A stretch of 64,000 bases of DNA from Geotalea toluenoxydans JCM 15764 (GCF_001311985.1 NZ_BBCJ01000007.1:62001-126000); one strand, 5' to 3'. Shown: positions 53,345 through 62,965, counted from the first letter of the stretch. Notes: a model not told the origin generated them from the letters alone. Program-made: numbers and translations.

Positions 53345-55253
53345 ATGTTTTCTGCTAGAAGGATCCTGGTCTTTCTTTTGGACGTTTGCCTGATTCTGGC
53401 GGCATTTGTCATTTCATTTCTCTTGCGCTTCGACTTCCAGATTCCTGCTTCAGAGCGAGACATTATCCTGAACGGTCTCTGCGTCATCATGATCGTTAAG
53501 CCTCTAGTGTTTGTGGCTTCAGGCATGTATCGGAATATCTGGCGGTATGCTCCCTGCAGGACGCCATCCAAATCTTCAAAGTGGTTACCTTTTCCACTGT
53601 TATTTCAGCGTTTGTCCTCATGCTCATCAAGAACGCTTCTGGTTTACCACGGTCTGTCTATGTTCTCGACTGGTTTGTGCTCTTCTCGTTGGTAGCTGCC
53701 AGCCGCCTTGTCTGGAGGGTGTACCGGGAGGTACATATAATGCCCAAGATCAAGAACGGGCATAGGACATTGATAATAGGTGCAGGCGAGGCAGGAAGCC
53801 TTCTCTCGAAGGAGATTTGGAAACAAGAGAACTCCCCGTATCAAGTAATCGGTTTCATAGATGATGATGCTGGAAAGCAGGGACTGAAACTCAATGGAGT
53901 CCCTGTGCTGGGCAGGATCGAACGGCTCAGGGCATTGGTGAGAAAACACCAGATCGAAGAGGTGATTTTTGCTATACCTTCAGCAAGTCGCGATACCATG
54001 CGCACTGTCATTGGCTGCTGTGAAAAATCATGCATAAAATTCAAGACATTGCCTAGCATTACCGACATAGTGGACGGCAACATATCCGTGCATCAAATTA
54101 AAGATGTTGAGATCGAGGACCTGCTGGGTCGTGAATCAGTGGTACTTGATCAGGCGGCAATCCGTGGTTATTTGACTGACAAGAGGGTCATCGTTACTGG
54201 CGCTGCGGGCAGTATCGGTAGTGAAATCTGTCGGCAGGTGGCGAAATTCAAGCCATCAAAAATACTATTGTTTGATAATGCAGAAACGCCTCTCTATTAC
54301 ATCGAAAAGGAGCTGACGGAGACATTTCCCGAGCTCAGAGTGGTGCCGGTAATCGGCGACGTGAAAAATGTGGAACGGGTGGAAAGCATCTTCGACGAAT
54401 TCGAGCCGGAGGTAGTATTCCATGCGGCAGCATACAAGCACGTGCCGATGATGGAATATAATCCTGTCGAAGCAGTGAATAACAACATCCGCGGCACCAA
54501 AGTGCTTGCCGATGCGGCACGCAAACACAGCGTCAAGAACTTCGTCATGATTTCCACCGATAAGGCTGTCAATCCCACCAATATCATGGGGGCAAGCAAA
54601 AGGGCTGCTGAAATTTATGTCCAGGCGTTGGCTGTCAAAAGCAAAACCAAATTCACCACGGTACGCTTCGGCAACGTCCTCGGCAGCAATGGCAGCGTAA
54701 TCCCCCTGTTCAAAGAGCAGATCAAAAAAGGCGGACCGGTTACCGTTACCGATAGGGAAGTTATCAGATATTTCATGACCATCCCCGAGGCGAGCCAACT
54801 GGTTCTGCAGGCTGGCTGTATCGGCAATGGCGGTGATATCTTTGTGCTGGACATGGGAGAGCCGGTGCGTATTCTTGATCTGGCTGAAGAATTGATCAAG
54901 CTCTCCGGTTTGGTTCCCTATCAGGATATCGATATTGTCTTTACGGCTTACGCCCCGGGGAAAAACTCTTCGAAGAGCTATTGATAGAAGGTGAAGGGGT
55001 CAAGCCGACCAAGCATAAAAAGATACGAGTACTGTCTGCTGTTGAATCAGACATGAATATCATTACCCAAGAAATGGAAACGTTATTTAAAGCAGCTGAA
55101 CATGGAGATTTAACCACCCTTATGTTTTCTCTGAAACAATTGGTCCCTGAATTCACCCCCCGCTACGTGTTTGATGGGCCTGCTCCCGCGGTTTTCCAGC
55201 GCCTTCGTCACGACCTTTTTGTTACTCAGCAATCAGCGATAAATGAGAATTAA
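53345..55253 (+). CDS. wbpM: WbpM/CapD-like UDP-GlcNAc 4,6-dehydratase (frameshifts)
   Basis: Membrane-bound nucleotide-sugar dehydratase. About four N-terminal helices, a first Rossmann domain (LIIGAGEAGSLLSKEI), then the catalytic SDR domain: VTGAAGSIGSEICRQ, FHAAAYKHVPMME, STDKAVNPTNIMGASKR (Met in place of the SDR Tyr, as in this class). Breaks near 53552 and 54955 repair to about 637 residues, ending PGEKLFEELLIEGEGV and a C-terminal tail. Supplies the 4-keto-6-deoxy sugar. Confidence 0.9.
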
Positions 55254-55290
55254 CAGTCTCTGCGGCAGTAGCTGAATTCATGGTATTTAG

Positions 55291-56951
55291 ATGATACAAA
55301 CCTTTAGAAAACCTTTTCCAACGATTGTTCTCACATTCTTTTTACTCATAAACTCCACTAGCTGCTGGGCTCTTTCATCCTCGAACATTCCTCTCGACAG
55401 TCCCGTTTATTCCTATCTGGAAAAGCTTGCCGGCTTTGGTCTGATTAAAAGTGATGTCAAAGGTATCCGCCCCTTCTCAAAGGCAGAGGCGGCAAGACTT
55501 CTGCTGGAAGCAGAAAAGAACCTGGCCGATGCCGATGCCGATGCCGAAAAGCAGCCTTTTGCCAGGGAACTGATTGCGCGGATCAATGAACTAATCCCCC
55601 GTGAAGTATCGCTTCGAAGGAGTCCGGATCAAAAACCAGCTCTTGTGGATTACAATCTGGTCTCCTCCCTTCGTTTCCGTTACGTCTACCTGAACGGCAT
55701 CCCGCGCAGCTATGAGCGACCGGTCCATGATCCCGGCGATGATGGCGTCTTCGGCCTGGGATCAGGTCTGCGTCCCGTTAACCCGTATCCTTCGCTAGTG
55801 CAGCAGCATGGGGCCGAGGGGACGCCGCTTCTTGAAAACAACAACGGCGTTATTTACCGTGACGGCAACAATGCCGAACTTCGTTGGGCTGCCGAAGCCT
55901 ATCTGAGTGATAAGGTGACCGGTCTCATTGAACCGTCCATTCTCATCGGGGATGATAATCGGATCAGGATGAATCGCGGTTACGTCAAGCTTGGAGGCGG
56001 CGGCATTGAGCTCGAGCTGGGTAAGGACGAAAACTGGCTCGGCCAGGGCTACCGCGGCGCTATTACCCTCACCAACAATGCAGAAAATTTACCTTGGTAA
56101 CTTTCCAGCCCAGAGCCGGTCCGGATCAGCTGGCTTTCGTGGCTTGGTGATCTCAAGTACGCCTTGATCGCATCACGATTCAACAAAACCTATACAGGCG
56201 GTGTCGAGCGCCAGCCTGGTTCTATGCTTTAAAGCTGATCTCAAAGCCGACGAACAATGTGGAGATCGGCTTCAATCTTGGCCGGCAAGTGGGGGGGGCT
56301 GGCGTTAAGAGCGGAACCGGCGATATGTTACGTGGGTTGATTGGTGGCACCAGTGCCGACAATTCCAATGGGCTGGCTGGTTTCGAGCTTCGCTATCGCA
56401 TGCCATGGCTGCGCAACACGGAATTATACGGGGAGTTTTCAGGCGAGGATACCGCTTCATTCTGGCCTATAGTTGAGAGCTATGTGGCCGGACTCTATAT
56501 TCCCCGCCTGACGGATGATGGCAGGAATGATTTCCGCTTCGAGTTTTTCCAGGGCAACCAGATTCTCTATACCAACGGCACCTTTCCCGCGGGTTACATT
56601 TACAGAGGAATGCCTATAGGACATTCTCAGGGAGGCGCCACACAGGATTTCTTTGCCCGCTACAGCCACTGGTTTTCTGTACGCAATAATCTGGCCCTGG
56701 AGTATATTTTTACACAGCGTGGAAATCTGGGGAGAGTGAAGGTCGATAGCTCAGGTAATTTTGATGTCAACGGCACATTGCAAGCAGTTGAGCGAAAAAA
56801 TGCCGGCCGGATTCACTGGCGATTGCCGGTTTACGGGGAGCTAGATGCAGAGCTGACCTATGGGTATGAGCGGATAAGCAACTTCGATCTTATGGCAGGG
56901 GCGAAAAGAACCAATCAGCTGTTTATTGCGGAAATGACCTATCGGTACTGA
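55291..56951 (+). CDS. wzi: Wzi-family outer-membrane capsule/O-antigen protein (frameshifts)
   Basis: Signal peptide (PTIVLTFFLLINSTSCWA), an N-terminal helical domain (SPVYSYLEKLAGFGLI), then a beta-barrel rich in aromatic strands, with GYVKLGGGGIELELGKDENW, SGEDTASFW and a C-terminal Tyr (EMTYRY). Matches the Wzi capsule-assembly family that holds polysaccharide at the surface. Raw frame stops at 56100; at least two shifts (about 56092 and 56207) restore about 553 residues. Confidence 0.83.
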
Positions 56952-56958
56952 ACAAACT

Positions 56959-57038
56959 GGTTATTGGTGATTGGTGAATACTAACGCCTTTAAACCCGTC
57001 AACCGCCACCCGTTTCCTGTCACTTATCACTTGTCACC
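56959..57038 (+). repeat. Heptad element between wzi and toxin-antitoxin genes
   Basis: Left arm GGTTATTGGTGATTGGTGA (56959-56977) and opposite arm CCTGTCACTTATCACTTGTC (57016-57035), with a 38-nt loop. First element on the far side of the O-antigen region. Confidence 0.85.
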
Positions 57039-57044
57039 GGCTGG

Positions 57045-57086
57045 TTGACAGACCGTATCATCAATAGTATTGTTTATCATGCGATA
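57045..57086 (+). promoter_or_regulatory. Promoter and possible operator of the toxin-antitoxin pair
   Basis: TTGACA (57045-57050) and TATTGT (57068-57073) are spaced by exactly 17 bp. TATC-ATGC-GATA (57075-57086) just downstream is a small palindrome where an autoregulating antitoxin could bind. Confidence 0.55.
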
Positions 57087-57113
57087 GATAGTGTTGATGT
57101 TAGAGGTGCGGGG

Positions 57114-57374
57114 ATGAAAAACATTGCGGCAAACGAACTGAAAACCAGGGGGGTGACCTCCATTGAGAAGGCCCTTGAAAACAGTGCTGAGGCAATTATT
57201 TCGGTACGTGGACAGGAACGTTATGTGGTCATGGAGATGGAGGAATACAACCGGCTGCGGGTCTGCGAACTGGAAGCCGCTCTTTATGAAACACGTCAGC
57301 AACTCGCTGCAGGGGAATTTGTCGAGGAGAGTGTGGATGAGCATATGGAGCGCATCAGGAATGCTGCAAAATGA
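57114..57374 (+). CDS. Phd/YefM-like antitoxin
   Basis: 86 residues: MKNIAANELKTRGVTSIEKA, then SVRGQERYVVMEMEEYNRL, the fold of Phd/YefM DNA-binding antitoxins, and a Glu-rich C-terminus (EFVEESVDEHMERIR) for toxin binding. ATG 57114 follows GGTGCGGGG; the frame is open further upstream but the family starts here. Overlaps the toxin (ATGA). Confidence 0.88.
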   Translation: MKNIAANELKTRGVTSIEKALENSAEAIISVRGQERYVVMEMEEYNRLRVCELEAALYETRQQLAAGEFVEESVDEHMERIRNAAK

Positions 57375-57646
57375 GCTTCCGCATCATCTATACCCACAGC
57401 TATCTCAAACGAGCCGCAAAGTTCATCAAGCGTCACCCTGAAATCCTATCCCAGTATGAAAAGACCCTGAAGCTGCTGGAGCTCAACCCGTTTCATCCGT
57501 CACTGCGCCTGCATCGCCTTGGCGGACCACTGCAGGAACTGCATTCGGTATCAATCAACATCAGCTATCGTATAACCATCGAATTCATAATGGAAGATGG
57601 GAAGATCGTTCCGGTGAGCATCGGCAGCCATGATGAGGTTTACTGA
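57371..57646 (+). CDS. RelE/YafQ-type toxin
   Basis: 91 residues: IIYTHSYLKRAAKFIKRHPE, LHRLGGPLQELHSVSINISY, RITIEFIMEDGKIVPVSIGS, HDEVY. RelE-superfamily mRNA interferase of the plasmid-stabilisation group; the basic residues and final HDEVY fit. Translationally coupled to the antitoxin. The pair sits between two heptad elements inside housekeeping DNA. Confidence 0.88.
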   Translation: MSFRIIYTHSYLKRAAKFIKRHPEILSQYEKTLKLLELNPFHPSLRLHRLGGPLQELHSVSINISYRITIEFIMEDGKIVPVSIGSHDEVY

Positions 57647-57648
57647 TA

Positions 57649-57700
57649 GTGAAAGGTGAGGGGTGAAGGGTTTTTAACCTCGAACATAGAACATAGAACC
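57649..57700 (+). repeat. Heptad element between toxin and yicC
   Basis: GTGAAAGGTGAGGGGTGAAG (57649-57668) then GTTTTTAACC and AACCTCG, AACATAG, AACATAG, AACC (57676-57700). This is one of three places where a GTGA arm is followed by the AACNTAG family. Confidence 0.88.
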
Positions 57701-57719
57701 AGTTTCACACGGAGATACA

Positions 57720-58597
57720 ATGATCAAAAGCATGACCGGCTACGGCAAAGCTGAGGCAGATTCACAAACGGGAAAGCTGACGGTGGAAATACGGTCGGTC
57801 AATCACCGCTACGGGGAGATATTCGTCAAGTTGCCCCGTCTGTACGTGCCCTTCGAGAATGAGGTGAAAAAGGCGGTTGCCCAAAAGCTGAAGCGGGGAA
57901 AGATCGAAGTCTTCATTCAGCGTGAGGAGACTGCTGCCGGCGGCGCCATGCCCGTTGTCAACCTGGAGCTGGCCAAGGGGTATTATCAGGCTTTTTCCAG
58001 TATCAGGGATGCCATCGGCTTGAAGGAAGAGGTGCCGCTCGCTCTTATTACCGGCCAAAGAGATGTAATTGGCGCGGGTGAAATTGCTGCTGTTCCTGAG
58101 TCTGTTCCGACCGAACTTCTAGCCGCTGTCGAGTCTGCTGCAAGTAATCTGGATGCAATGCGCAGCCGGGAAGGTGAGGCCCTGCTGGATGATCTGCAAA
58201 AAAGGCGGACTTTCCTCTCTGCTCTTATTGCGCGTATTGCCGGGCGTTCGCCTCAGATGGTTGCCGATTATGCCGTCAGGCTCAAAGAGCGTGTGGCCCA
58301 GCTTTCCGGCGACAGTACCGTGACTGAGGAGCGTCTGGCCCAGGAAATAGCCATCATGGCTGACCGTTGCGACATTACCGAAGAATTGGTTCGCTTCAAC
58401 AGCCATCTGCAGCAATTTGACGAAACCATTGCCCTCAATGAACCGGTGGGTCGCAAGCTGGACTTTCTACTGCAGGAGATCAACCGGGAGGTGAACACTA
58501 TCGCTCAAAGGCCAACGATGGGGAAATCGCCGCCTGTGTGGTCGAGCTCAAGGCCGAACTTGAAAAAATCCGCGAACAGGTGCAGAACATCGAGTGA
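57720..58597 (+). CDS. yicC: YicC-family endoribonuclease (frameshift)
   Basis: MIKSMTGYGKAE at the start, SVNHRYGEIFVKLPR, and the C-terminal ELVRFNSHLQQFDETIALNE with GRKLDFLLQEINREVNTIA are diagnostic. One lost T near 58506 breaks the tail; the repaired end is ELEKIREQVQNIE with TGA 58595-58597. Usually next to gmk and rpoZ, as here. About 292 residues. Confidence 0.92.
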
Positions 58598-58601
58598 AAC
58601 G

Positions 58602-58678
58602 GTGAATGGTGAATGGTGAATGGTGAATGGTGAATGGTGAATGGTGAATGGTGAATGGTGAATGGTGAATGGTGAGGG
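58602..58678 (+). repeat. Heptad array, 10 exact GTGAATG units
   Basis: Ten perfect copies of GTGAATG (58602-58671) and one GTGAGGG, beginning 4 bp after the yicC stop and ending 8 bp before the gmk start. No opposite arm. The perfect copies imply very recent expansion. Confidence 0.95.
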
Positions 58679-58686
58679 AAGCGACC

Positions 58687-59295
58687 ATGAAACGTGAAGG
58701 TATTTTGTTTGTTATTTCGGCTCCCTCGGGGGCGGGGAAGACCACGCTGTGCAAGGAAGTAATTGACATTTTCCCGAACTTGCGGCATTCTGTCAGCTAC
58801 ACTACGCGTCCTGCAAGGCCCGGCGAGGTACATGGCCGGGATTATTTTTTTATATCCCTTGATGAATTCAAACGAATGGTGGCAGCGGACGAATTTGCCG
58901 AATGGGCCGAGGTTCATGGCAATTTTTACGGTACCGCCCTCAAAACCCTTGAAGAGTATAAGACCAAGGGGATAGATGTCATACTGGATATAGACTGCCA
59001 GGGTGCACATCAGCTGAAAAAAAGATATAATGGTGCAGTATATCTGTTTGTTCTGCCCCCCAGTTACCAGGAGCTGCGCCGCCGGCTTGACTGCCGCAGT
59101 TCTGATGCCCCTGAGGTCATTGATCGCCGTATCGAGGCTGCTGCAGGCGAAATTAAAGAATCGCGCTGGTATGATTACATCATCATCAACGATGTTTTTC
59201 CCAAGGCGGTCGAAGAGCTGAAGTCAGTGCTGATTGCCGAGCAGTGTAAGACGAACCGCGTACTAACAGGGGTTTCTGAGTTGTTTGAAATATAG
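58687..59295 (+). CDS. gmk: Guanylate kinase
   Basis: 202 residues converting GMP to GDP. P-loop VISAPSGAGKTTLCKEV, GMP-site SYTTRPARPGEVHGRDYFF, and LDIDCQGAHQLKK. Starts at ATG 58687 behind GAGGGAAGCG, which is the end of the heptad array. Gene order yicC-gmk-rpoZ-rsh is classic. Confidence 0.95.
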   Translation: MKREGILFVISAPSGAGKTTLCKEVIDIFPNLRHSVSYTTRPARPGEVHGRDYFFISLDEFKRMVAADEFAEWAEVHGNFYGTALKTLEEYKTKGIDVILDIDCQGAHQLKKRYNGAVYLFVLPPSYQELRRRLDCRSSDAPEVIDRRIEAAAGEIKESRWYDYIIINDVFPKAVEELKSVLIAEQCKTNRVLTGVSELFEI

Positions 59296-59298
59296 AGG

Positions 59299-59433
59299 CG
59301 GTGATTGGTGGTTAGTGATTGGTGATTGGTGAGGTTTTAACTTCGAACTTCGAACTTCGAACCTCGCACCTCGCACCTCGCACCTCGCACCTAGAACCTA
59401 GAACCTAGAACCTAGAACATAGAACATAGAACA
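59299..59433 (+). repeat. Heptad array with stepwise unit series, gmk-rpoZ gap
   Basis: A GTGATTG-type arm (59301-59331) is followed by units in strict 7-bp register: AACTTCG three times, AACCTCG once, CACCTCG three times, CACCTAG once, AACCTAG three times, AACATAG twice, then AACATCT. Each new unit differs from the previous one by a single base (two at the final partial unit). Confidence 0.93.
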
Positions 59434-59453
59434 TCTGTTAAAGGAGTAAATAA

Positions 59454-59663
59454 ATGGCACGAGTTACCGTTGAGGATTGTCTGGAAAAGGTCGATAATCG
59501 CTTCCTGTTGGTGATGCTGGCGTCGAAAAGGGTGAAGCAGCTTTTCAAGGGTGCAAAGCCCCTTATAGACAACCGGGCCGGCAACAAAAATGTGGTGGTT
59601 TCACTCCGTGAGATTGCCGCCGGCAAGGTGAATTTCGAGATTACCAGCCGCAAAAGCCGCTAA
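59454..59663 (+). CDS. rpoZ: RNA polymerase omega subunit
   Basis: 69 residues: [51 protein letters not shown]. Folds onto beta-prime and stabilises RNA polymerase. AAGGAGTAAATAA gives a strong ribosome site before ATG 59454. Followed by an intrinsic terminator. Confidence 0.95.
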   Translation: MARVTVEDCLEKVDNRFLLVMLASKRVKQLFKGAKPLIDNRAGNKNVVVSLREIAAGKVNFEITSRKSR

Positions 59664-59677
59664 TTTCGAAAGGCTGG

Positions 59678-59711
59678 AAAAGGGGGGAACATTAAGCTTC
59701 CGCCCTTTTTT
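59678..59711 (+). terminator. Intrinsic terminator after rpoZ
   Basis: AAAAGGGGGGAA (59678-59689) pairs with TTCCGCCCTTTT (59698-59709) around an 8-nt loop, with T-rich sequence following. Separates rpoZ from rsh. Confidence 0.75.
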
Positions 59712-59739
59712 GTCTTTAAAAGACGGTAACGATAAATCT

Positions 59740-59812
59740 GGTGACTGGTGACGGTGTCACATATTACACGTCACATCTTCTTTGTCACGCTTCACCCCTC
59801 ACCCCTCACTGC
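59740..59812 (+). repeat. Heptad element before rsh
   Basis: GGTGACTGGTGACGGTG (59740-59756) faces TCACATCTTCTTTGTCACGC and TTCACCCCTCACCCCTCACT (59771-59810). The opposite arm is longer than the left one. Confidence 0.85.
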
Positions 59813-59827
59813 ACTTGCGGGTTTTAC

Positions 59828-61978
59828 ATGATCAGGCTGAACGACATACTGGAAAAGGTTTCCTCCTACAACCCTTCCTGCGATCTGGAGCTGGTGCGAA
59901 AGGCTTATGTCTTCTGTGCCAAGGTTCACCAGGGCCAGACCAGGCTTTCGGGTGAGCCTTATCTTGTGCATCCCATGGAAGTAGCGGGGATCCTGGCCGA
60001 GTTGAAGCTTGACGTGCCGACCGTGGTTACCGGTCTTCTCCATGACACGGTCGAGGATACCCTTACCACTCTGGAGGAGCTGGAGGAGATGTTCGGCGCC
60101 GAAGTCGCCCGACTGGTTGACGGTGTTACGAAGATCGGCAAGATTCATTTCAAGACCAAGGAGGAGAGCCAGGCTGAAAACTTCCGCAAGATGCTCTTGG
60201 CCATGGCCAACGATATCAGGGTTATCCTGGTCAAGCTGGCCGACCGCTTGCACAACATGCGGACTCTTCAGTACCAGCCGGAACCGAAACAGCGGAGCAT
60301 TGCCAAGGAGACGCTGGATATCTATGCGCCCATAGCCAATCGATTGGGGATCTCCTGGGTGAAAAGCGAGCTGGAGGACCTTTCCTTCCGTTACCTTGAC
60401 CCGCAGATCTATTACGATCTTGCATCCAAGGTGACCAAGAAGAAGAAAGAGCGCGAGACCTACGTGGATGAGGTGATGCAGATCATCAAGGCCAAGCTTG
60501 CTGACCATGGGATAAAGGGAGAGGTATCCGGCAGGAGCAAACACCTGTACTCCATCTACCGGAAGATGCAGAGCCGCAGTGTGGATATAGACGAGATTTA
60601 TGACCTTATTGCCATCCGCGTCATGGTCGAGGATATCAGGGAATGCTATGAAGTCCTCGGCATCATTCATTCCACCTGGAAGCCTATTCCTGGTCGCTTT
60701 AAAGATTACATCGCCATGCCGAAGGGGAACATGTACCAATCCCTTCATACAACGGTGATAGGCCCCTTTGGCGAGAGGATGGAGGTGCAGATCCGCACTT
60801 CGGAGATGCATCGGGTAGCAGAAGCGGGCATTGCCGCGCACTGGAAATACAAAGAAGGCAAAGGTTATGATGAAAAAGAGGTAAAGCGCTTCACTTGGTT
60901 GCGTCAGTTGTTGGAATGGCAGCAGGAACTGGATGATTCACGGGAATTCATGGACACCGTGAAGGTCGAACTTTTTCCCGAAGAGGTCTATGTCTTCACG
61001 CCCAAGGGGGACGTGAAAGGTTACCCCAAGGGATCCACGCCCATAGACTTTGCCTATAGCGTCCATACGGACGTCGGTCATCGCTGTGTGGGCGCCAAGG
61101 TTAACGGCAAGCTCGTGCCGTTGAAATATGAGCTGAAGAATGGCGACATAGTTGAGGTCATCACTTCACCCCACCATACACCCAGCAAGGACTGGCTGAA
61201 AATAGTGAGAAGTTCCCGGGCAAGGAACAAGATCCGTGCCTGGATCAAGACCGAAGAGCGGTTGCGCAGCATAACCCTTGGCCGGGAAATCTGTGAAAAG
61301 GAGTTCCGCCGCTATTCCCAGAACTTTTCAAAGGTGCAGAAAACAGGCGAGCTGAAACGGGTGGTTGGCGAATTCGGTTTCGTCGGCGAAGACGACCTGA
61401 TGGCAGCGGTTGGCTATGGCAAGCTGTCATGCCAGCAGATCCTGGGCAAGCTTTTTCCGGCCGAGAAATTCGAAGAGGCCCAGGACCGCAAGGAAACCCG
61501 CGTCGGCAAGGTCATCCAGAAACTCAAGGGTAAATCTTCCAGTGCCATACAGATCAGCGGTGTGGACGATGTCCTGGTTCGTTTCGGCAAATGCTGCAAT
61601 CCCCTGCCTGGCGACGATATTGTCGGCTTCATTACCAGGGGGCGTGGAGTCACGGTGCATACCGCCGACTGTCCATTTGCCCTGGATAGCGATCCCCAGC
61701 GACGTATCGACGTGGCTTGGAACAAGGGCAAGAAAACGGCCTTGCCGGTCAAGATGCGGATTGCCTGTCACGACGAAAAAGGAATCCTGGCCAACATCAC
61801 CACCGCCATCACCAACTGCGAAGCAAACATCGTTAGTGCATCCATCCAGAGCACCGTCGATAAGAGGGGCATCAATACGTTCGAAGTGGATGTAACCGAT
61901 CTGGATCATCTGAACAGGGTCTTCAACAGCGTCATGAAGGTGAAGGGCGTGATCAAGGTGGACCGGCTCAAGTCTTAG
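59828..61978 (+). CDS. rsh: Rel/SpoT-type bifunctional (p)ppGpp synthetase/hydrolase
   Basis: 716 residues, intact. HD hydrolase domain with GLLHDTVEDT, synthetase domain with IDEIYDLIAIRVMVED and GRFKDYIAMPKGNMYQSLHT (RFKD charge pattern of bifunctional enzymes), TGS domain (VYVFTPKGDVKGYPKGSTPI), Zn-finger region with FGKCCNPLPGDDIVG, and a C-terminal ACT domain. Only one such gene is in the window. Starts at ATG 59828 just after a heptad arm. Confidence 0.95.
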   Translation: MIRLNDILEKVSSYNPSCDLELVRKAYVFCAKVHQGQTRLSGEPYLVHPMEVAGILAELKLDVPTVVTGLLHDTVEDTLTTLEELEEMFGAEVARLVDGVTKIGKIHFKTKEESQAENFRKMLLAMANDIRVILVKLADRLHNMRTLQYQPEPKQRSIAKETLDIYAPIANRLGISWVKSELEDLSFRYLDPQIYYDLASKVTKKKKERETYVDEVMQIIKAKLADHGIKGEVSGRSKHLYSIYRKMQSRSVDIDEIYDLIAIRVMVEDIRECYEVLGIIHSTWKPIPGRFKDYIAMPKGNMYQSLHTTVIGPFGERMEVQIRTSEMHRVAEAGIAAHWKYKEGKGYDEKEVKRFTWLRQLLEWQQELDDSREFMDTVKVELFPEEVYVFTPKGDVKGYPKGSTPIDFAYSVHTDVGHRCVGAKVNGKLVPLKYELKNGDIVEVITSPHHTPSKDWLKIVRSSRARNKIRAWIKTEERLRSITLGREICEKEFRRYSQNFSKVQKTGELKRVVGEFGFVGEDDLMAAVGYGKLSCQQILGKLFPAEKFEEAQDRKETRVGKVIQKLKGKSSSAIQISGVDDVLVRFGKCCNPLPGDDIVGFITRGRGVTVHTADCPFALDSDPQRRIDVAWNKGKKTALPVKMRIACHDEKGILANITTAITNCEANIVSASIQSTVDKRGINTFEVDVTDLDHLNRVFNSVMKVKGVIKVDRLKS

Positions 61979-61983
61979 AGACG

Positions 61984-62082
61984 GTGATTGGTGAAGGGTG
62001 AAGGGTGAAGGGTGAAGGGTGAAGGGTGAAGGGTGAAGGGTGACTAGGTCCACTGTCTTTTGTCACTTGTCACCTGTCACTG
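61984..62082 (+). repeat. Heptad element between rsh and ridA
   Basis: One GTGATTG, seven GTGAAGG units (61991-62039), then GTGACTA, a loop GGTCCACTGTCTTT and an opposite arm TGTCACTTGTCACCTGTCAC (62061-62080). The loop matches that of the 62.5-kb element (GGTCCGGTGTCTTTTGTCAC) closely. Confidence 0.93.
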
Positions 62083-62108
62083 TTTTTAACTGTCTTCAAG
62101 GGGGATAT

Positions 62109-62491
62109 ATGAAAAAACAAATAATCGCGACAGAAAAGGCGCCAAAAGCTATCGGACCTACTCCCAAGGTGTCAAAGCTGGTGGCTTTATCTTTTTTTCC
62201 GGGCAGATTCCTCTTGATCCTGTGACGGGAGAGATACGGGGCGCCACTTGTGCCGAGCAGGCGGAGCAGGTCATGGAGAACATCGGCGCCATGCTGGCAG
62301 CGGTCGGTGTCGATTTTACCGCCGTGGTGAAAACAACCATCTTTCTTACGGACTTGGCAGATTTTGCGGCTGTCAATGAGATTTACGGCAGGAGATTCCC
62401 AGTGGACCCGCCGGCCCGTTCCACTGTGGAGGTGAAAGGGTTGCCCCGGGGGGTAAAGGTTGAGATAGAAGTTGTTGCTTTCGGTGATTAG
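62109..62491 (+). CDS. ridA: RidA-family enamine/imine deaminase (frameshift)
   Basis: About 127 residues: APKAIGPYSQGVKAGGFIFF after repairing a lost T near 62161, then TCAEQAEQVMENIGAMLAAV, VVKTTIFLTDLADFAAVNEI, and PPARSTVEVKGLPRGVKVEI with the substrate Arg. Clears reactive enamines from PLP enzymes. The stop TAG 62489-62491 lies within the first heptad of the next element. Confidence 0.92.
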
Positions 62492-62647
62492 TGACTGGTG
62501 ACTTGAGGCGGTGACTGGTGACTTGAGGCGGTGATGGGTGACTTGAGGCGGTGATGGGTGACTTGAGGCGGTGACGGGTGACGAGGTCCGGTGTCTTTTG
62601 TCACAAGTCACTTGTCACTGCTTTAATGTCACCTGTCACTTGTTTCA
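62484..62647 (+). repeat. Heptad/21-mer element between ridA and rpmB
   Basis: GTGACTG and GTGACTT units alternate with GAGGCG to give a higher-order period of 21 bp (three heptads), repeated four times with TGATGGG and TGACGGG variants (62491-62580). Then a GGTCCGGTGTCTTTTGTCAC loop and an opposite arm with CACTTGTCACTG and CACCTGTCACTTGT (62598-62644). Confidence 0.92.
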
Positions 62648-62663
62648 CCGCTTTAAACCTACG

Positions 62664-62695
62664 AAAAAAAGCCGCCAGCGAATACTCGCGGCGGC
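62664..62695 (-). terminator. Intrinsic terminator of rpmB
   Basis: GCCGCCAGCG and CGCGGCGGC form a strong GC stem with a short loop. On the minus strand it is followed by seven T residues, so it ends rpmB transcription. Confidence 0.8.
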
Positions 62696-62710
62696 TTAGC
62701 TTAAGATTGT

Positions 62711-62735
62711 AACCTCGAACCTAGAACCTCGAACA
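62711..62735 (+). repeat. Three AACCTCG/AACCTAG heptads
   Basis: AACCTCG, AACCTAG, AACCTCG, AAC in register, just downstream of the rpmB stop codon on the opposite strand. A small or decayed array. Confidence 0.8.
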
Positions 62736-62739
62736 GTTT

Positions 62740-62931
62740 TTAGAGCGCCTTCGTTACGTGGCCTGAGCGGATGCAGCGGGTGCAGACCTTAATGCTGCGA
62801 ACGGTACCGTTTTTAACGGTTTTTATCTTCTGCAGGTTGGGGTACCAGGTTCTGCTGGTTTTGTTATTGGCGTGGCTGACGTTGTTACCGAAGCTCGGAC
62901 CTTTACCGCATATTTCACATACTTTGGACAT
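62740..62931 (-). CDS. rpmB: 50S ribosomal protein L28
   Basis: 63 residues: [58 protein letters not shown]. Four cysteines in two CXXC pairs mark the zinc-binding form. ATG at 62931 is supported by GGAGGG 8 bp upstream; the frame is open further upstream but lacks L28 features. Confidence 0.95.
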   Translation of the reverse strand: MSKVCEICGKGPSFGNNVSHANNKTSRTWYPNLQKIKTVKNGTVRSIKVCTRCIRSGHVTKAL

Positions 62932-62965
62932 ATCTCTGTACCCTCCGAATTTACTGAAGCTGCTA

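Noticed and set aside
57045-57113. Longer antitoxin starting at 57045
   Set aside because: The extra residues would be encoded by the promoter and palindrome, and the family N-terminus begins at 57114.
59792-60841. Long open frame on the minus strand opposite rsh
   Set aside because: A shadow of the rsh reading frame with no protein-family features.
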